64,000 bases of DNA from Yinghuangia elevatio (GCF_040649515.1 NZ_JBEZFP010000040.1:1-64000); one strand, 5' to 3'. Counted from the stretch's first letter, positions 31,565 to 40,748 are shown. Program-made: numbers and translations. Notes: generated by a model not told the origin, from the letters alone.

Positions 31565-33781
31565 ATGTTCGGACGACTCGGAAGGCTCGTCGTCCACAAT
31601 CCCTGGAAGGTCATCGGGGTCTGGCTCGTGGCGGCGGTCGCCCTCGTGGCGTTCGCCCCGAAGCTCTCCGACATCACCAATCAGGACACGGCGAGCTTCC
31701 TGCCCAGCAAGTACGAGTCGGTCCAGGCGGATGACCTCGCCGAGCAGCAGTTCCCGCAGTCCAAGGACCAGAGCGCGCTGATGGTCTTCAAGCGCGCCGA
31801 CGGCGGAGCGTTCACCGCGGACGACCAGTCCGACGTGAAGGGCATCGTCGCGAAGCTGGCGGAGAGCCAGGTCAAGCCGTTGGCGCCGGGCGCCGAGGCG
31901 GAGGTCGGTGCGGTCACCTCGGTGGCGGCCGGGCAGCTCTCCGACAACCAGCAGATCATGCTCGCGAACGCGACGATCAAGGGCACCGCGCAGGACACCG
32001 AGGTCAACGACGCCGTCAAGCACCTGCGGGACGCGACCGAGCCGCTGATGAACGGCACCGACCTCAAGGTCGGCTACACCGGCGGTCCGGCGATGAACCT
32101 CGACAACGAGGACGCCTTCAAGAAGGCCGAGGCGATCGTCGGCATCGTGACGATCGTGCTGATCCTCGTGCTGCTGCTGGTGATCTACCGCAGCCCGGTC
32201 GCGGCACTCATGCCGATCGTGGTGGTCGGCCTGGTCGCGATGGTGGCCCCGGCGGTGATCGCGCTCGCGGGCAAGGCCTTCGGGTTCGAGGTCGAGCAGT
32301 CGTTGCAGACGATCCTCATCGTCGTGCTGTTCGGCATCGGCACCGACTACATCCTCTTCCTGCTGTTCCGCTATCGAGAACGCCTGCGGGCGGGGGACGA
32401 CAAGAAGCAGGCCATGATCGTCGCCGTCGAGCGTGTCGGCGAGGCCATCGCGTCGGCGGCGGGTGCGGTCGTGATCGCGTTCGGCGCGATGCTGCTGGCC
32501 ACCCTCGGCAGCTTCCGCTCGATGGGCCCCGGCCTGGCCATCGCGGTCATCGTCATGGCCATCGCGGGTCTGACCCTGGTCCCGGCCGTCGTCTCGCTGC
32601 TCGGCCCCCGCATCTTCTGGCCCAGCAAGACGTGGCAGAAGCAGCCCGAGGGCACGACGTTCCAGCGCATGGGCAAGCTGGTCGGCCGCCGGCCGCTCGG
32701 CGTGGCGGTGGTGTCCGGCGCGATCATGCTCGCGCTGGCGTCCGGAGTACTGGGCTTCAAGGCGGACTACGACCAGATCAGCCAGCTGCCGAGCGACACC
32801 GAGTCGGCCAAGGCGATGAAGGACATGCAGACCGGTTTCCCGGCCGGCACGCTGAACCCGACGCAGGTGTACGTCAAGTCCACCGGCGGCGCGACGCTGG
32901 ACAAGCCGGCCGTCGAGCGCTTCGCGATGGACCTGCAGAACGCCCCGGGCGTCGGCGACGTCAACGAGGTCAACCCGGACGACCCGAACGCCGGCCACGT
33001 GAAGTACAGCGCGGACGGCAAGGCGGCGGAGATCAAGCTGGTCCTGGAGGAGAGCCCGTACACCAACAAGGCGCTGGACACGATCGATCCGCTGCGCGAC
33101 GCGGCGGACCGGGCGGCGCCGCCGGGCACCGACGTCCTGGTGGGCGGCGCGACGGCCGCGTTCACGGACGTCCGTGAGGCGACCAACCACGACATGAAGG
33201 TCATCTTCCCGGTGGCCGGCCTGCTGATCGCGCTGATCCTGGGCCTGCTGCTGCGCAGTGTCGTGGCACCTTGGTACCTGATGCTGGCGGTGGTCCTCGG
33301 CTACGCGGCGACGCTGGGCGCGACGGTGTTCGTGTTCCAGATGCTGCTGGACCACGCGGGTGTGATGTTCATGCTGCCGATCATGATCTACATGTTCGTG
33401 GTCGCGATCGGCACGGACTACAACATCCTCATGGTCGCCCGATTGCGCGAGGAGGCGAAGGAGGGGAACGAGCCACGCCAGGCCGCGGCACTCGCGGTCG
33501 AGCACGCCGGTCCCTCGGTGGCCGCCGCAGGTGTCATCCTTGCGGGGACGTTCGCCTCCCTGATGTTTGCGGGAATCAGCATGATGACGGAGATGGGTTT
33601 CGCGGTCTCCGCCGGCATCTGCATCTCCGCGTTCGTGATGTCGATGTTCCTGGTGCCCGCGGTCACCGCACTGATCGGACACGCCGCCTGGTGGCCCGGT
33701 CACGGCGACCGGCCCGATCCCGGGCACGGGGGACGCGGCGAGGAGGACCGCGAGCCGGTCCTCGTCGGCGGGGGGCGTTGA
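31565..33781 (+). CDS. MMPL-family RND-like transporter
   Basis: The 738-residue protein has the MMPL architecture: one helix near residues 15-35, a large extracytoplasmic domain to about 185, five helices (IVTIVLILVLLLVIYRSPVA onward), then a second half with the same layout from about residue 375. The conserved FGIGTDYILFLLFRYRE and VVAIGTDYNILMVARLREE segments carry the Asp-Tyr pairs that conduct protons in MmpL proteins. It probably exports a lipid or drug. The ATG follows AAGGAGA. It lies between two two-component systems, which makes it a plausible target of either. Confidence 0.92.
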   Translation: MFGRLGRLVVHNPWKVIGVWLVAAVALVAFAPKLSDITNQDTASFLPSKYESVQADDLAEQQFPQSKDQSALMVFKRADGGAFTADDQSDVKGIVAKLAESQVKPLAPGAEAEVGAVTSVAAGQLSDNQQIMLANATIKGTAQDTEVNDAVKHLRDATEPLMNGTDLKVGYTGGPAMNLDNEDAFKKAEAIVGIVTIVLILVLLLVIYRSPVAALMPIVVVGLVAMVAPAVIALAGKAFGFEVEQSLQTILIVVLFGIGTDYILFLLFRYRERLRAGDDKKQAMIVAVERVGEAIASAAGAVVIAFGAMLLATLGSFRSMGPGLAIAVIVMAIAGLTLVPAVVSLLGPRIFWPSKTWQKQPEGTTFQRMGKLVGRRPLGVAVVSGAIMLALASGVLGFKADYDQISQLPSDTESAKAMKDMQTGFPAGTLNPTQVYVKSTGGATLDKPAVERFAMDLQNAPGVGDVNEVNPDDPNAGHVKYSADGKAAEIKLVLEESPYTNKALDTIDPLRDAADRAAPPGTDVLVGGATAAFTDVREATNHDMKVIFPVAGLLIALILGLLLRSVVAPWYLMLAVVLGYAATLGATVFVFQMLLDHAGVMFMLPIMIYMFVVAIGTDYNILMVARLREEAKEGNEPRQAAALAVEHAGPSVAAAGVILAGTFASLMFAGISMMTEMGFAVSAGICISAFVMSMFLVPAVTALIGHAAWWPGHGDRPDPGHGGRGEEDREPVLVGGGR

Positions 33782-33815
33782 TCCCGTACACCGTGAAGGA
33801 CCCTGAGGAGAAGTG

Positions 33816-35588
33816 ATGCAGCAGCAGGACGGCCCCGTGCGCGACGCCGCGCGGGGCCGTCCTGCGCCTGCGTCCGCGCCTGCGCCTGTGCCCGCGCCCG
33901 GGACGAATGGTGATGCCGTCGGTGGGTCGGGTGCCGCGGGCGCGTCTGGTGCCGGGGCTTCACCTGGTTCCGCGGGTGCGTCCGGTGCTGCGGGCGCGTC
34001 TCGTCCCGTTGAGGTGCTTGGTGACTCCGGTACGGATAGTGCCGCGGGTACTGGCGGTGCTGTGCGTACGGGCGGCACCGCGGGTACGGGCAGTGCTCCG
34101 GGTACGGGTAGTGCCGCGGGTACGTCTGGGGCTGGCTCGGCCGCCTCGGCTGACTCGGGGTCGGACGCCGTCGGCGTGCCGGGTGCTGCTTCTCCCTCCG
34201 CGTCCGTTGCCGCGCACGCGCCCGGCCCGGTCATCACCCCGGTTCTGCCCGGCCGGGCCTCCGCCGCTGTCTCCGAGCACACGCCTACGTCCCTCCCGCG
34301 CCGCCCCGGCGGCCCGTGGGTGGAACGGCTGCGGGTGCTGCGCGAGCGGCCGTGGGCGTTCGACGCGCTGCTCACCGCGTTCACGATCTGCGCCGTGATC
34401 GGCGGGGCGCTCGCCCAGCCGAAGGAGCACGCCCAGGTCATCGGCCACCCGAACGCCTTCAACCTGGCGCTCGGTGTCGTGACGTGCCTGCCGCTGCTGA
34501 TCCGCCGCCGCCATCCGCTGGTCGTGCTGGCGCTCACCGAACTCGGCCAACTCGCGTACCTCGCTGCGGACGGGCGCGAGGGCTCGATCCTGATCCCGAC
34601 GCTCATCGCGATGTACACGGTGGCGTCGCGGGAGGGACTGCGCCGGTCGCTGTGGATCGCTTCCGCGGTCGCGGTCGGGCACACGGTGATCCGGCTGACC
34701 GTGCTGGGCACGGCGTTCCTGCGCCCGGAGAACTACCTGTCGGCGGTGTGGCTGTACCTGCCGGTCGCGGTCGGTGAGGCGGTACGCGCCAAGCGGGCGT
34801 ACTGGGCCGAGGTGCAGGCCCGCCTCGCCCGTGCGGACCGTGAGCGCGAGGAGGAGGCCCGCCGCCGCGTCACGGCCGAGCGCATGCGCATCGCGCGCGA
34901 ACTCCACGACGTGGTCGCGCACAGCATCGCGATGATCAACATCCAGGCCGGGGTCGCCGCGCACGTCATCGACCAGGACTCGGGGCAGGCGAAGCAGGCG
35001 CTGGTGCACATCAAGGAGGCGAGCCGCGACGCGCTCGCGGAGCTGCGTACGACGCTCGGCGTGCTGCGCCAGGACGGCGACAGCGACACTCCGACCGAGC
35101 CGACGCCGGGGGCGGAGGGCATCGGGGCGCTCGTCGCGTCGTTCCGTACCGCCGGGCTGCCGGTGTTGTTGCAGGTGACCGGCGAGCAGCGGGCACTGCC
35201 CGCGCCGGTCGGGCTCGCGCTCTACCGCATCGTGCAGGAGTCGCTGACCAACGCGGTCAAGCACGCGGGGCCGGGGGCGGAGGCGACGGTGCGGATCAGC
35301 TACCAGGCGTACTCGGTACGCCTGGAGGTCGCCGACAACGGATTCGGCGTCGCCGCCGAGCAGACCGGGGACGCCGCCGCGGACGCGACGGGCCACGGCA
35401 CCGGGCACGGCGTGCTCGGCATGCGCGAGCGCGCCACCGCCGTGGGCGGGACCTTGGGCGTGGGTCCGCGCGGCGGTGAGCGCGGGTTCCTGGTCACCGC
35501 GGAGCTGCCCACCGAAAATCCGCCCATCGCGGCAAGCGGGCCGACGCGTCCGAAATCTACGGAGGGAAGCAAATGGTCCGGGTGCTGA
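33816..35588 (+). CDS. Sensor histidine kinase with long low-complexity N terminus
   Basis: The 590-residue protein has an unusual 160-residue cytoplasmic N terminus made of Ala/Gly/Ser/Thr/Pro repeats (GTGSAPGTGSAAGTSGAGS). About five membrane helices follow at 185-325. The HisKA_3 domain has His364 in IARELHDVVAHS, and the HATPase has NAVKHA and DNGFGV...GHGVLGMRERA. The family normally begins near the membrane domain, so the tail is a lineage-specific extension. Codon use in the tail is unusually repetitive. The 3' end overlaps the regulator gene by 16 bp. ATG follows GAGGAGAAG. Confidence 0.86.
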   Translation: MQQQDGPVRDAARGRPAPASAPAPVPAPGTNGDAVGGSGAAGASGAGASPGSAGASGAAGASRPVEVLGDSGTDSAAGTGGAVRTGGTAGTGSAPGTGSAAGTSGAGSAASADSGSDAVGVPGAASPSASVAAHAPGPVITPVLPGRASAAVSEHTPTSLPRRPGGPWVERLRVLRERPWAFDALLTAFTICAVIGGALAQPKEHAQVIGHPNAFNLALGVVTCLPLLIRRRHPLVVLALTELGQLAYLAADGREGSILIPTLIAMYTVASREGLRRSLWIASAVAVGHTVIRLTVLGTAFLRPENYLSAVWLYLPVAVGEAVRAKRAYWAEVQARLARADREREEEARRRVTAERMRIARELHDVVAHSIAMINIQAGVAAHVIDQDSGQAKQALVHIKEASRDALAELRTTLGVLRQDGDSDTPTEPTPGAEGIGALVASFRTAGLPVLLQVTGEQRALPAPVGLALYRIVQESLTNAVKHAGPGAEATVRISYQAYSVRLEVADNGFGVAAEQTGDAAADATGHGTGHGVLGMRERATAVGGTLGVGPRGGERGFLVTAELPTENPPIAASGPTRPKSTEGSKWSGC

Positions 35589-36244
35589 TCGCGGACGACC
35601 AGTCGTTGGTCCGTGCGGGGTTCAAGGTGCTGATCGGCTCGGATCCCGAGCTCGAGGTGGTCGGCGAGGCCGCGACCGGCGCCGAGGCGGTGAAGATGGC
35701 GCGCGAGACGCGGGCCGACGTCGTGCTCATGGACATCCGGATGCCGGAGATGGACGGTCTGGAGGCGACCCGGCGGATCGTCGGCGACGAGGACCTCGCC
35801 GGGGTGAAGGTGCTGGTCCTGACGACCTTCGAGGTCGACGACTACGTCTTCGAGGCGCTGCGGGCGGGGGCGAGCGGCTTCCTGGTGAAGGACACCGAGC
35901 CCGCCGACCTGCTGCGGGCCATCAAGACGGTCGCGTCGGGCGAGTCGCTGCTGTCGCCGGGGGCCACCCGAGCACTGGTCAGCCGGTTCCTCTCGCAGCC
36001 GGAGCCGAAGGTGGCCGCGCCGGATCGGCTGACCGCGCTCACCGATCGTGAGCGCGAGGTGCTGGCACTGGTCGCGTCCGGGATGAGCAACGACGAGATC
36101 GCCGAGCACTTGTTCGTGTCCCCGCTGACCGCCAAGACGCACGTGAGCCGCGCGATGGTGAAGCTGGGGGCGCGCGACCGCGCGCAACTGGTCGTCATCG
36201 CCTATGAGTCGGGGGTTGTACGGCCTGGTCCGCAGGCGGGCTGA
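35573..36244 (+). CDS. NarL/FixJ-type response regulator
   Basis: The 223-residue protein has receiver residues Asp8-Asp9, phosphoacceptor Asp54 in VLMDIRMPEMDG and Lys in GFLVKDTEP, and a LuxR-type helix-turn-helix (LTDREREVLALVASGMSNDEIAEH). The GGAGGGAAGCAA ribosome site lies inside the end of the kinase gene, and the reading frames overlap by 16 bp. It is the cognate partner of that kinase. The target genes are not evident. Confidence 0.93.
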   Translation: MVRVLIADDQSLVRAGFKVLIGSDPELEVVGEAATGAEAVKMARETRADVVLMDIRMPEMDGLEATRRIVGDEDLAGVKVLVLTTFEVDDYVFEALRAGASGFLVKDTEPADLLRAIKTVASGESLLSPGATRALVSRFLSQPEPKVAAPDRLTALTDREREVLALVASGMSNDEIAEHLFVSPLTAKTHVSRAMVKLGARDRAQLVVIAYESGVVRPGPQAG

Positions 36245-36540
36245 CATCGGGTGGGGGCGGGTGTGACCCTCCGGCTCGCGTGTCGGGCCTGGGTCCGGTC
36301 TGCGGTGGCGGGATTTGGTCGCGGGTTTCGGTGGCGGGTCCCGGCGTTGGGTTCGGCCATTGGGTTCCGACGTTGGACTGCGCTTCGACGTGGGCTCGGG
36401 CACCGGTTATCGGTGTCGGATTCCGGAGTCGGGGCGCGGGTGCGCGTCCGAACGGCGGGATGACGCGGTCGTCCAGGCATGAATCGGGCCGCTGATCGGA
36501 ATGATCCGTTCAGGTACCCCGGAAAGCCTTGGAGCGCCCC
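36245..36540. other. G-rich intergenic region
   Basis: The stretch is G/T-biased on the plus strand (runs such as GGTGGCGGG and GGGTTTCGG). It shows no clear gene, RNA or palindrome. Confidence 0.4.
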
Positions 36541-37005
36541 ATGCGGGAAGTGGTCAAACGGACGGCTCGCGCGATCCTGCTCGACGACGAGGACAGGCTG
36601 GTCCTGATCAAGCGCACCAAGCCGGGGCGCACGCCGTATTGGATCACCCCGGGCGGCGGTGTCGAGGCGGGGGACACCACGGTCGCCGAGGGCCTGCGGC
36701 GTGAGGTGTTGGAGGAGCTGGGTGCGAAACTCGCGTGCGGCGTCCCGGCGTTCGTCGACACCGTGCCTGAGCCCGGCGGCGGCGTGAAGGTCCAGCACTT
36801 TTTCGCGTGCCGGCTGGAGTCGATCGACCCGGGGCTGCGGCACGGGCCGGAGGTGGAGGAGCCGAACGGCGCGTACGAGGTGGTGCGCGTGCCGTTCACG
36901 CCCGAGGGGCTGGCCACGGTGGACGTGGTTCCCGCGACGCTCGCCGCATATCTGACCGCGAACATCGAGGGCATTCTGACGCTGCTGGAGCGCGACCTTC
37001 AGTAG
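36541..37005 (+). CDS. Nudix hydrolase
   Basis: The 154-residue protein contains a Nudix box at residues 38-61 (GGGVEAGDTTVAEGLRREV then LEELG). It differs from the consensus GX5EX7REUXEEXGU: Asp45 replaces the first Glu and one extra residue precedes Arg-Glu. The essential REVLEEL core is intact. It should hydrolyse a nucleoside diphosphate linked to some moiety. The ATG at 36541 has GGAG six bases upstream; an in-frame TTG four codons earlier overlaps that site. Confidence 0.85.
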   Translation: MREVVKRTARAILLDDEDRLVLIKRTKPGRTPYWITPGGGVEAGDTTVAEGLRREVLEELGAKLACGVPAFVDTVPEPGGGVKVQHFFACRLESIDPGLRHGPEVEEPNGAYEVVRVPFTPEGLATVDVVPATLAAYLTANIEGILTLLERDLQ

Positions 37006-37017
37006 GTGCCGGTGGGT

Positions 37018-37061
37018 GCGGGCGGCTGCCGTGCGGATGCGGGGAGGTGCGTGCCGCCCGC
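37018..37061. terminator. Candidate bidirectional terminator Nudix / LysR
   Basis: GCGGGCGGC and GCCGCCCGC pair perfectly over 9 bp around a 26-nt loop, between converging genes. Confidence 0.35.
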
Positions 37062-37066
37062 GCGCG

Positions 37067-37963
37067 TCACCACTCGGCGGCGCGCGCGACCAGCCGGGCG
37101 TGCAACTGGGCGAGGTGCGGGCGGCTGAGCTCGCCCGTGCGTACCGCCAGGAACAGCGTGCTGAGCGGTGGGACTTCGGGCTCCAGCAGCGCCACGACCG
37201 ACGTGTCCGCCAGCGCGTCCGCACACAGGTAGCGCGGCAGCACGGCGATGCCCGCGCCCGCGCGCACGCAGTCGAGCACCGCACGCAGGTCGGGCACGAC
37301 AAGTCCGGCCGGCGACGTGGGCTTGGTGTCGAACACGCTTGCCCAGTACCGCTCGACGAGCAGTTGTTCCTCGTTGTCGGAGATGAGCGGGGCGCCGTCC
37401 AGCGCGCTGGGCCCGCCGGCTTCTATTCGGCCGCGGGGCAGCAGTTCGGCCCAGCGCGGGGCGCCGACGAGGACGTACTCCTCGTCCGCGAGCGGGGTCG
37501 AGGAGATGCCGCGGCCGCGCGGCCGGACGTCGGAGACGACGATGTCGTGCCGGGCCGCGGCGAGTCCGGTGAGCAGGTCGTCGCCGGAGCCGAGGGTCAC
37601 CCGCAGGCGCAGGCCCCGGCGTACCAGGTCGGCGAGCGCGGGCAGGACCCGGCGGCCGGTGACCTCCGGCGGACCGGCCAGGTGCACGGTGTGCTGGAGG
37701 GGATCGGTGCCGAGCACGTCGCGCGCGGTGATCTCCTCCAACGCGTCGAGGTGCGGGGCGAGTTTCGCGGCCAGTTCGTCGGCGACTGTCGTCGGCGTCA
37801 CGCCGCGGGGGAGGCGCTGGAAGAGCTGCCGCCCGACCTGCTTCTCCAGGCTGCGGATCTGCGCGGTGATCGCGGGCTGCGAGAGGTCGAGCAGGTGCGC
37901 GGCGCGGGTGAAGGACCCCGCCCGGTGCACCGCAAGGAACGTGCGCAGCAACGTCAGATCCAC
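37067..37963 (-). CDS. LysR-family transcriptional regulator
   Basis: The 298-residue protein has the LysR winged helix at residues 1-60 (LLRTFLAVHRAGSFTRAAHLLDLSQPAITAQI) and a periplasmic-binding-like effector domain from about 90. The family normally controls a neighbouring divergent gene. Here the upstream neighbour is about 765 bp of repeat-rich DNA without a clear gene, so its target is uncertain. The effector is unknown. Confidence 0.9.
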   Translation of the reverse strand: MDLTLLRTFLAVHRAGSFTRAAHLLDLSQPAITAQIRSLEKQVGRQLFQRLPRGVTPTTVADELAAKLAPHLDALEEITARDVLGTDPLQHTVHLAGPPEVTGRRVLPALADLVRRGLRLRVTLGSGDDLLTGLAAARHDIVVSDVRPRGRGISSTPLADEEYVLVGAPRWAELLPRGRIEAGGPSALDGAPLISDNEEQLLVERYWASVFDTKPTSPAGLVVPDLRAVLDCVRAGAGIAVLPRYLCADALADTSVVALLEPEVPPLSTLFLAVRTGELSRPHLAQLHARLVARAAEW

Positions 37964-38728
37964 TGACCCCCCTCGCCGTTCAACCCCACCCGCGCGTTCC
38001 CCGGTGCGGGATACGCGTGTTGCTCCCTCATGAAGTGTCGGCCCCGCACGGGGCCAGTGTCATCCTTGACGCGCCTGGGGGCGTGAACAAGTCGTTGTGC
38101 ACCGGATCCTGGGGTAATGACCGGAAACCGTCGAGGGTTGACGTGATCTTGTGACGAAGGCGGGTCTTCGGTGGCCTGCGATGACCTCCGCCCTGCCCGC
38201 CCTTCCTTGCCTCGGGAACGTCCGCCGCCGCCCCAAGGTGCCGACCGCGACGCCCGACCACCCGAAACAACGAAGGCCCACCGCGTTCGACGCCGCGTTC
38301 GACGTCCAGGCTCAACCGCGCTCAGCCGCGCCAGGCTCGGTACCACGCTCAACCCCGCCAGGTTCAACAGTGCCACGTTCGACGCCAAGTACGACGCCAA
38401 GTACGACGCCAAGGCGGAGTCGGGTGGCGCGGAGTCAGGTGCGGAATCGACCGAGGAATCCGGCGCGGAATCACGCGCCACGTCACGAGCGGAGCCGCGA
38501 GTCAACTGGGGCCCGGCCTCGCGAGCGAAGCCCAACGCAGCGTCAAGCCCGGAGTCCCGCGGGGCGCCACGATTCGTGTCGACAAGCAGTCACCGCCGGT
38601 GTCGACCCCCGTATCGATCCCCGTATCGATCCCCGCATCGACCCCCGGGTCAACGTCCGTATCGACGTGCGTATCGAGGTCCGTCGTCCGTGTCGAGATC
38701 CGTACCGACGTCCGTACCCAGCTCCGCG
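37964..38728. other. Long intergenic region without a convincing gene
   Basis: The first 300 bp contain a GGCCCCG/CGGGGCC hairpin near 38041-38055. The rest is repeat-rich (see 38281-38720). Several frames are open on both strands, but each encodes low-complexity repeats with no family match that I recognise. It may be the site of a decayed gene that LysR once controlled. Confidence 0.45.
38281..38720. repeat. Degenerate short tandem repeats
   Basis: Several repeat families follow each other. A 12-bp unit GACGCCAAGTAC runs about 2.5 times near 38380-38413. Degenerate GCGGAGTC/GCGGAATC units cover about 38414-38472. A 12-bp CCCCGTATCGAT unit runs about three times near 38607-38645, followed by diverged CGTATCGA and TCCGTACC copies to 38720. 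Reading frames across it encode peptide repeats such as YDAK or DPRI. Confidence 0.7.
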
Positions 38729-39853
38729 TCAGGCACGATCCTCGAGCGCGGCATCAAGCGCCTGAGCCACGTCGGCGATCAGGTCCTCGGTGTCCTCGCA
38801 CCCGACGGAGAAGCGGATGAAGCCCGCCGGAACATCGTCGCCCGGCCAGCGTCCGCGACGCTCGGCCATGCTGTGCGTCGCCCCGAAGCTGGTGGCGACC
38901 GCCGTCAGCCGCAGCGCGTCGAGGAAGCGCTCGGCGTGCTCGCGGCCCGGAAGTGTGAACGCCACCACGCAGCCGTACCTGCGCATTTGCCGGGACGCGA
39001 CAGCGTGCGCCGGGTCGTCGGCGAGACCGGGATGGCGTACGTCGCCGACCTCGGCCCGACCGCGCAGCCACGTCGCCAGTGCGAGGGCGTTGGCCGCCTG
39101 TCGGTCGACGCGCAGGTGGAGGGTGGCCAGCGAGCGGTGCGCGAGCCATGCCTCCATGGGACCGGGAATGCCGCCGGTCATCGTGCGCCAGCCGCGCACC
39201 CGGTCGGCGACGGCCCGGTCCGCGCAGGCGACGTAACCGAGCAGGATGTCGCTGTGCCCGGTCAGGGCCTTGGTGCCGCTGGCCACGGACAGATCCGCAC
39301 CCAGCGCCAGCGGGTTCTGCCCGAGCGGTGTCGCGAGGGTGTTGTCGACGGCGACCAAGGCGCCTTCGGCATGCGCCAGTTCGCACAGCCGGGCGATGTC
39401 GCACACGTCGAGGCCCGGGTTGGACGGCGTCTCCAGCCACACCAAGTCGGCCCCTCGCAGGGCCGTGGCCTGCGCGTCGGCGGCGGTCGGGGCCAGGCGT
39501 ACGGTCACTCCGCGCGCGGCCAGGTGGTCGCCGACCGCGCGTGTGGCCGGGTACCCGTCGGACGGCAGGACGACCGTGGCCCCCGGCTCCGCGAGTGCGA
39601 GCAGCGCTCCCGAGACGGCCGCCATGCCCGAGGCGAAGGTCACCGTGGACGCGGCGTCGGCGCCTTCGAGTTCACCGACGGCCTCTTCGAGCGCGACCCA
39701 CGTCGGATTCGCATACCGCCCGTACTGGAACGGACCCTCCGGATCGCCGCTCATATGGAACGTGCTGGCGAATACCGGGTTGTTCCCGAATGGACCTCCC
39801 GGGTGAACCGTGGGAAGTCCGGCATGTACGGCGCGCGTCCCGTCCGAGGTCAT
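38729..39853 (-). CDS. Cystathionine gamma-synthase/lyase family PLP enzyme
   Basis: The 374-residue protein belongs to the Cys/Met-metabolism PLP family (fold type I). It shows YGRYANPTWVALEEAV near residue 44, ASGMAAVSGALLAL (phosphate-binding loop), VWLETPSNPGLDVCDI, VAVDNTLATPL, and the Schiff-base Lys in VASGTKALTGHSD. The C-terminal IRFSVGCEDTEDLIADV is typical. Whether it is a gamma-synthase, gamma-lyase or beta-lyase is not decidable. AAGGAG lies five bases before the ATG. A parS site lies 51 bp upstream. Confidence 0.9.
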   Translation of the reverse strand: MTSDGTRAVHAGLPTVHPGGPFGNNPVFASTFHMSGDPEGPFQYGRYANPTWVALEEAVGELEGADAASTVTFASGMAAVSGALLALAEPGATVVLPSDGYPATRAVGDHLAARGVTVRLAPTAADAQATALRGADLVWLETPSNPGLDVCDIARLCELAHAEGALVAVDNTLATPLGQNPLALGADLSVASGTKALTGHSDILLGYVACADRAVADRVRGWRTMTGGIPGPMEAWLAHRSLATLHLRVDRQAANALALATWLRGRAEVGDVRHPGLADDPAHAVASRQMRRYGCVVAFTLPGREHAERFLDALRLTAVATSFGATHSMAERRGRWPGDDVPAGFIRFSVGCEDTEDLIADVAQALDAALEDRA

Positions 39854-39904
39854 GTCGCTCCTTGACTGTGGTCCTTCGCCGGTTTCGTCACCCGTCCGCG
39901 CGAA

Positions 39905-39918
39905 GTTTCACGTGAAAC
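39905..39918. other. parS centromere site (ParB binding)
   Basis: GTTTCACGTGAAAC matches the 14-bp Streptomyces parS consensus exactly and is a perfect palindrome. It lies between two minus-strand genes. ParB loads here, and many such sites cluster around oriC in streptomycetes. This is the only copy I found in the window. Confidence 0.85.
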
Positions 39919-39932
39919 ATCCAACCGACTCG

Positions 39933-40307
39933 TCAGTCGCGGTCCAGAACCAGGTTGAGGAACCAGCTGACGAGCGAGATCACCAGGGCACCGAGCAGCG
40001 CCTGCCAGAACCCTTCGACGTGGAAGCTCAGATCGAGCTTGCCGGACACCCACGAGGTCAGCCACAACATCAGGGCGTTGATCACAAAGGTGATCAGCCC
40101 GAGCGTGAGGATGAACAACGGTAGCGAGAACAACTTCACGATCGGCTTGATCACGATGTTGATGACACCGAAGATCAGCGCGACGAACAGCACCGTGAGG
40201 GCTTTGTTGCCCCACGAGTCGCCCGTGATGTTCACACCGTCCACGACCACCGCGGTGATCCAGATGGCCGCCGCGTTGACGATCAGCTTGATGACGAGGC
40301 TCTTCAT
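39933..40307 (-). CDS. Phage-holin-family (PF04020-type) membrane protein
   Basis: The 124-residue protein has four hydrophobic helices. The segments LIVNAAAIWITAVVVDGVNI and LFVALIFGVINIVIKPIVKLFSLPLFILTLGL match the common chromosomal 'phage holin family' membrane protein. No phage genes are nearby, so this is a housekeeping membrane protein of unknown role. It is upstream of the cystathionine-family gene on the same strand. Confidence 0.85.
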   Translation of the reverse strand: MKSLVIKLIVNAAAIWITAVVVDGVNITGDSWGNKALTVLFVALIFGVINIVIKPIVKLFSLPLFILTLGLITFVINALMLWLTSWVSGKLDLSFHVEGFWQALLGALVISLVSWFLNLVLDRD

Positions 40308-40430
40308 GTCCGCATCGTGTCAGGTCAGGCCATCTGTTGTGAGGAGAGGGGCGGCGAGCCGACCGGCTGTGTCGTATCTTCTGCACGCAGCGGTCCCGCG
40401 GGGACCACGGTCCGTGAGGAGACACCCGGA

Positions 40431-40748
40431 GTGAAGGCGTTCCGACTCGACGATCTCGACCTGGAGCGGGCCCAGGAGCGGGGTGCGTACCTGCGGTTCC
40501 TCAACGAGCGGCACTTCTCGATGGGCCTGTACGCGCTGGAGCCCGGCGAGGTCGACACCCAGAAGCCGCACGGCCAGGATGAGGTGTACGTCGTCATCAG
40601 CGGCCGCGCCGCCCTCACCGTCGGGACCGAGGTGACGGACGTCGCGCGCGGCAGCGTTGTCTTCGTCCCGGCCGGTGTCGAGCACCGCTTCCAGCGGATC
40701 ACCGAGCCCTTGCGCGTGCTCGTCTTCTTCTCACCACCGGAGTCGTGA
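40431..40748 (+). CDS. Small cupin-domain protein
   Basis: The 105-residue protein is a single cupin barrel. The first metal motif is QKPHGQDEVYVVISGRAAL and the second is GSVVFVPAGVEHRFQ, giving His, Glu and a second His as probable metal ligands. It starts at GTG after GAGGAGA. Small cupins of this type include sugar- and amino-acid-binding or isomerase proteins, and the substrate is unknown. It lies 232 bp upstream of tenA. Confidence 0.85.
   Translation: MKAFRLDDLDLERAQERGAYLRFLNERHFSMGLYALEPGEVDTQKPHGQDEVYVVISGRAALTVGTEVTDVARGSVVFVPAGVEHRFQRITEPLRVLVFFSPPES

Noticed and set aside
37954..38535. Minus-strand frame of 193 codons in the repeat-rich region
   Set aside because: It overlaps the LysR start, begins without a ribosome site and consists of Ser/Ala/Asp repeats produced by the DNA repeats.
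39933..40307. Holin-like gene as evidence of a prophage
   Set aside because: PF04020-type proteins are common chromosomal membrane proteins in actinomycetes. No capsid, tail, integrase or att site lies nearby.
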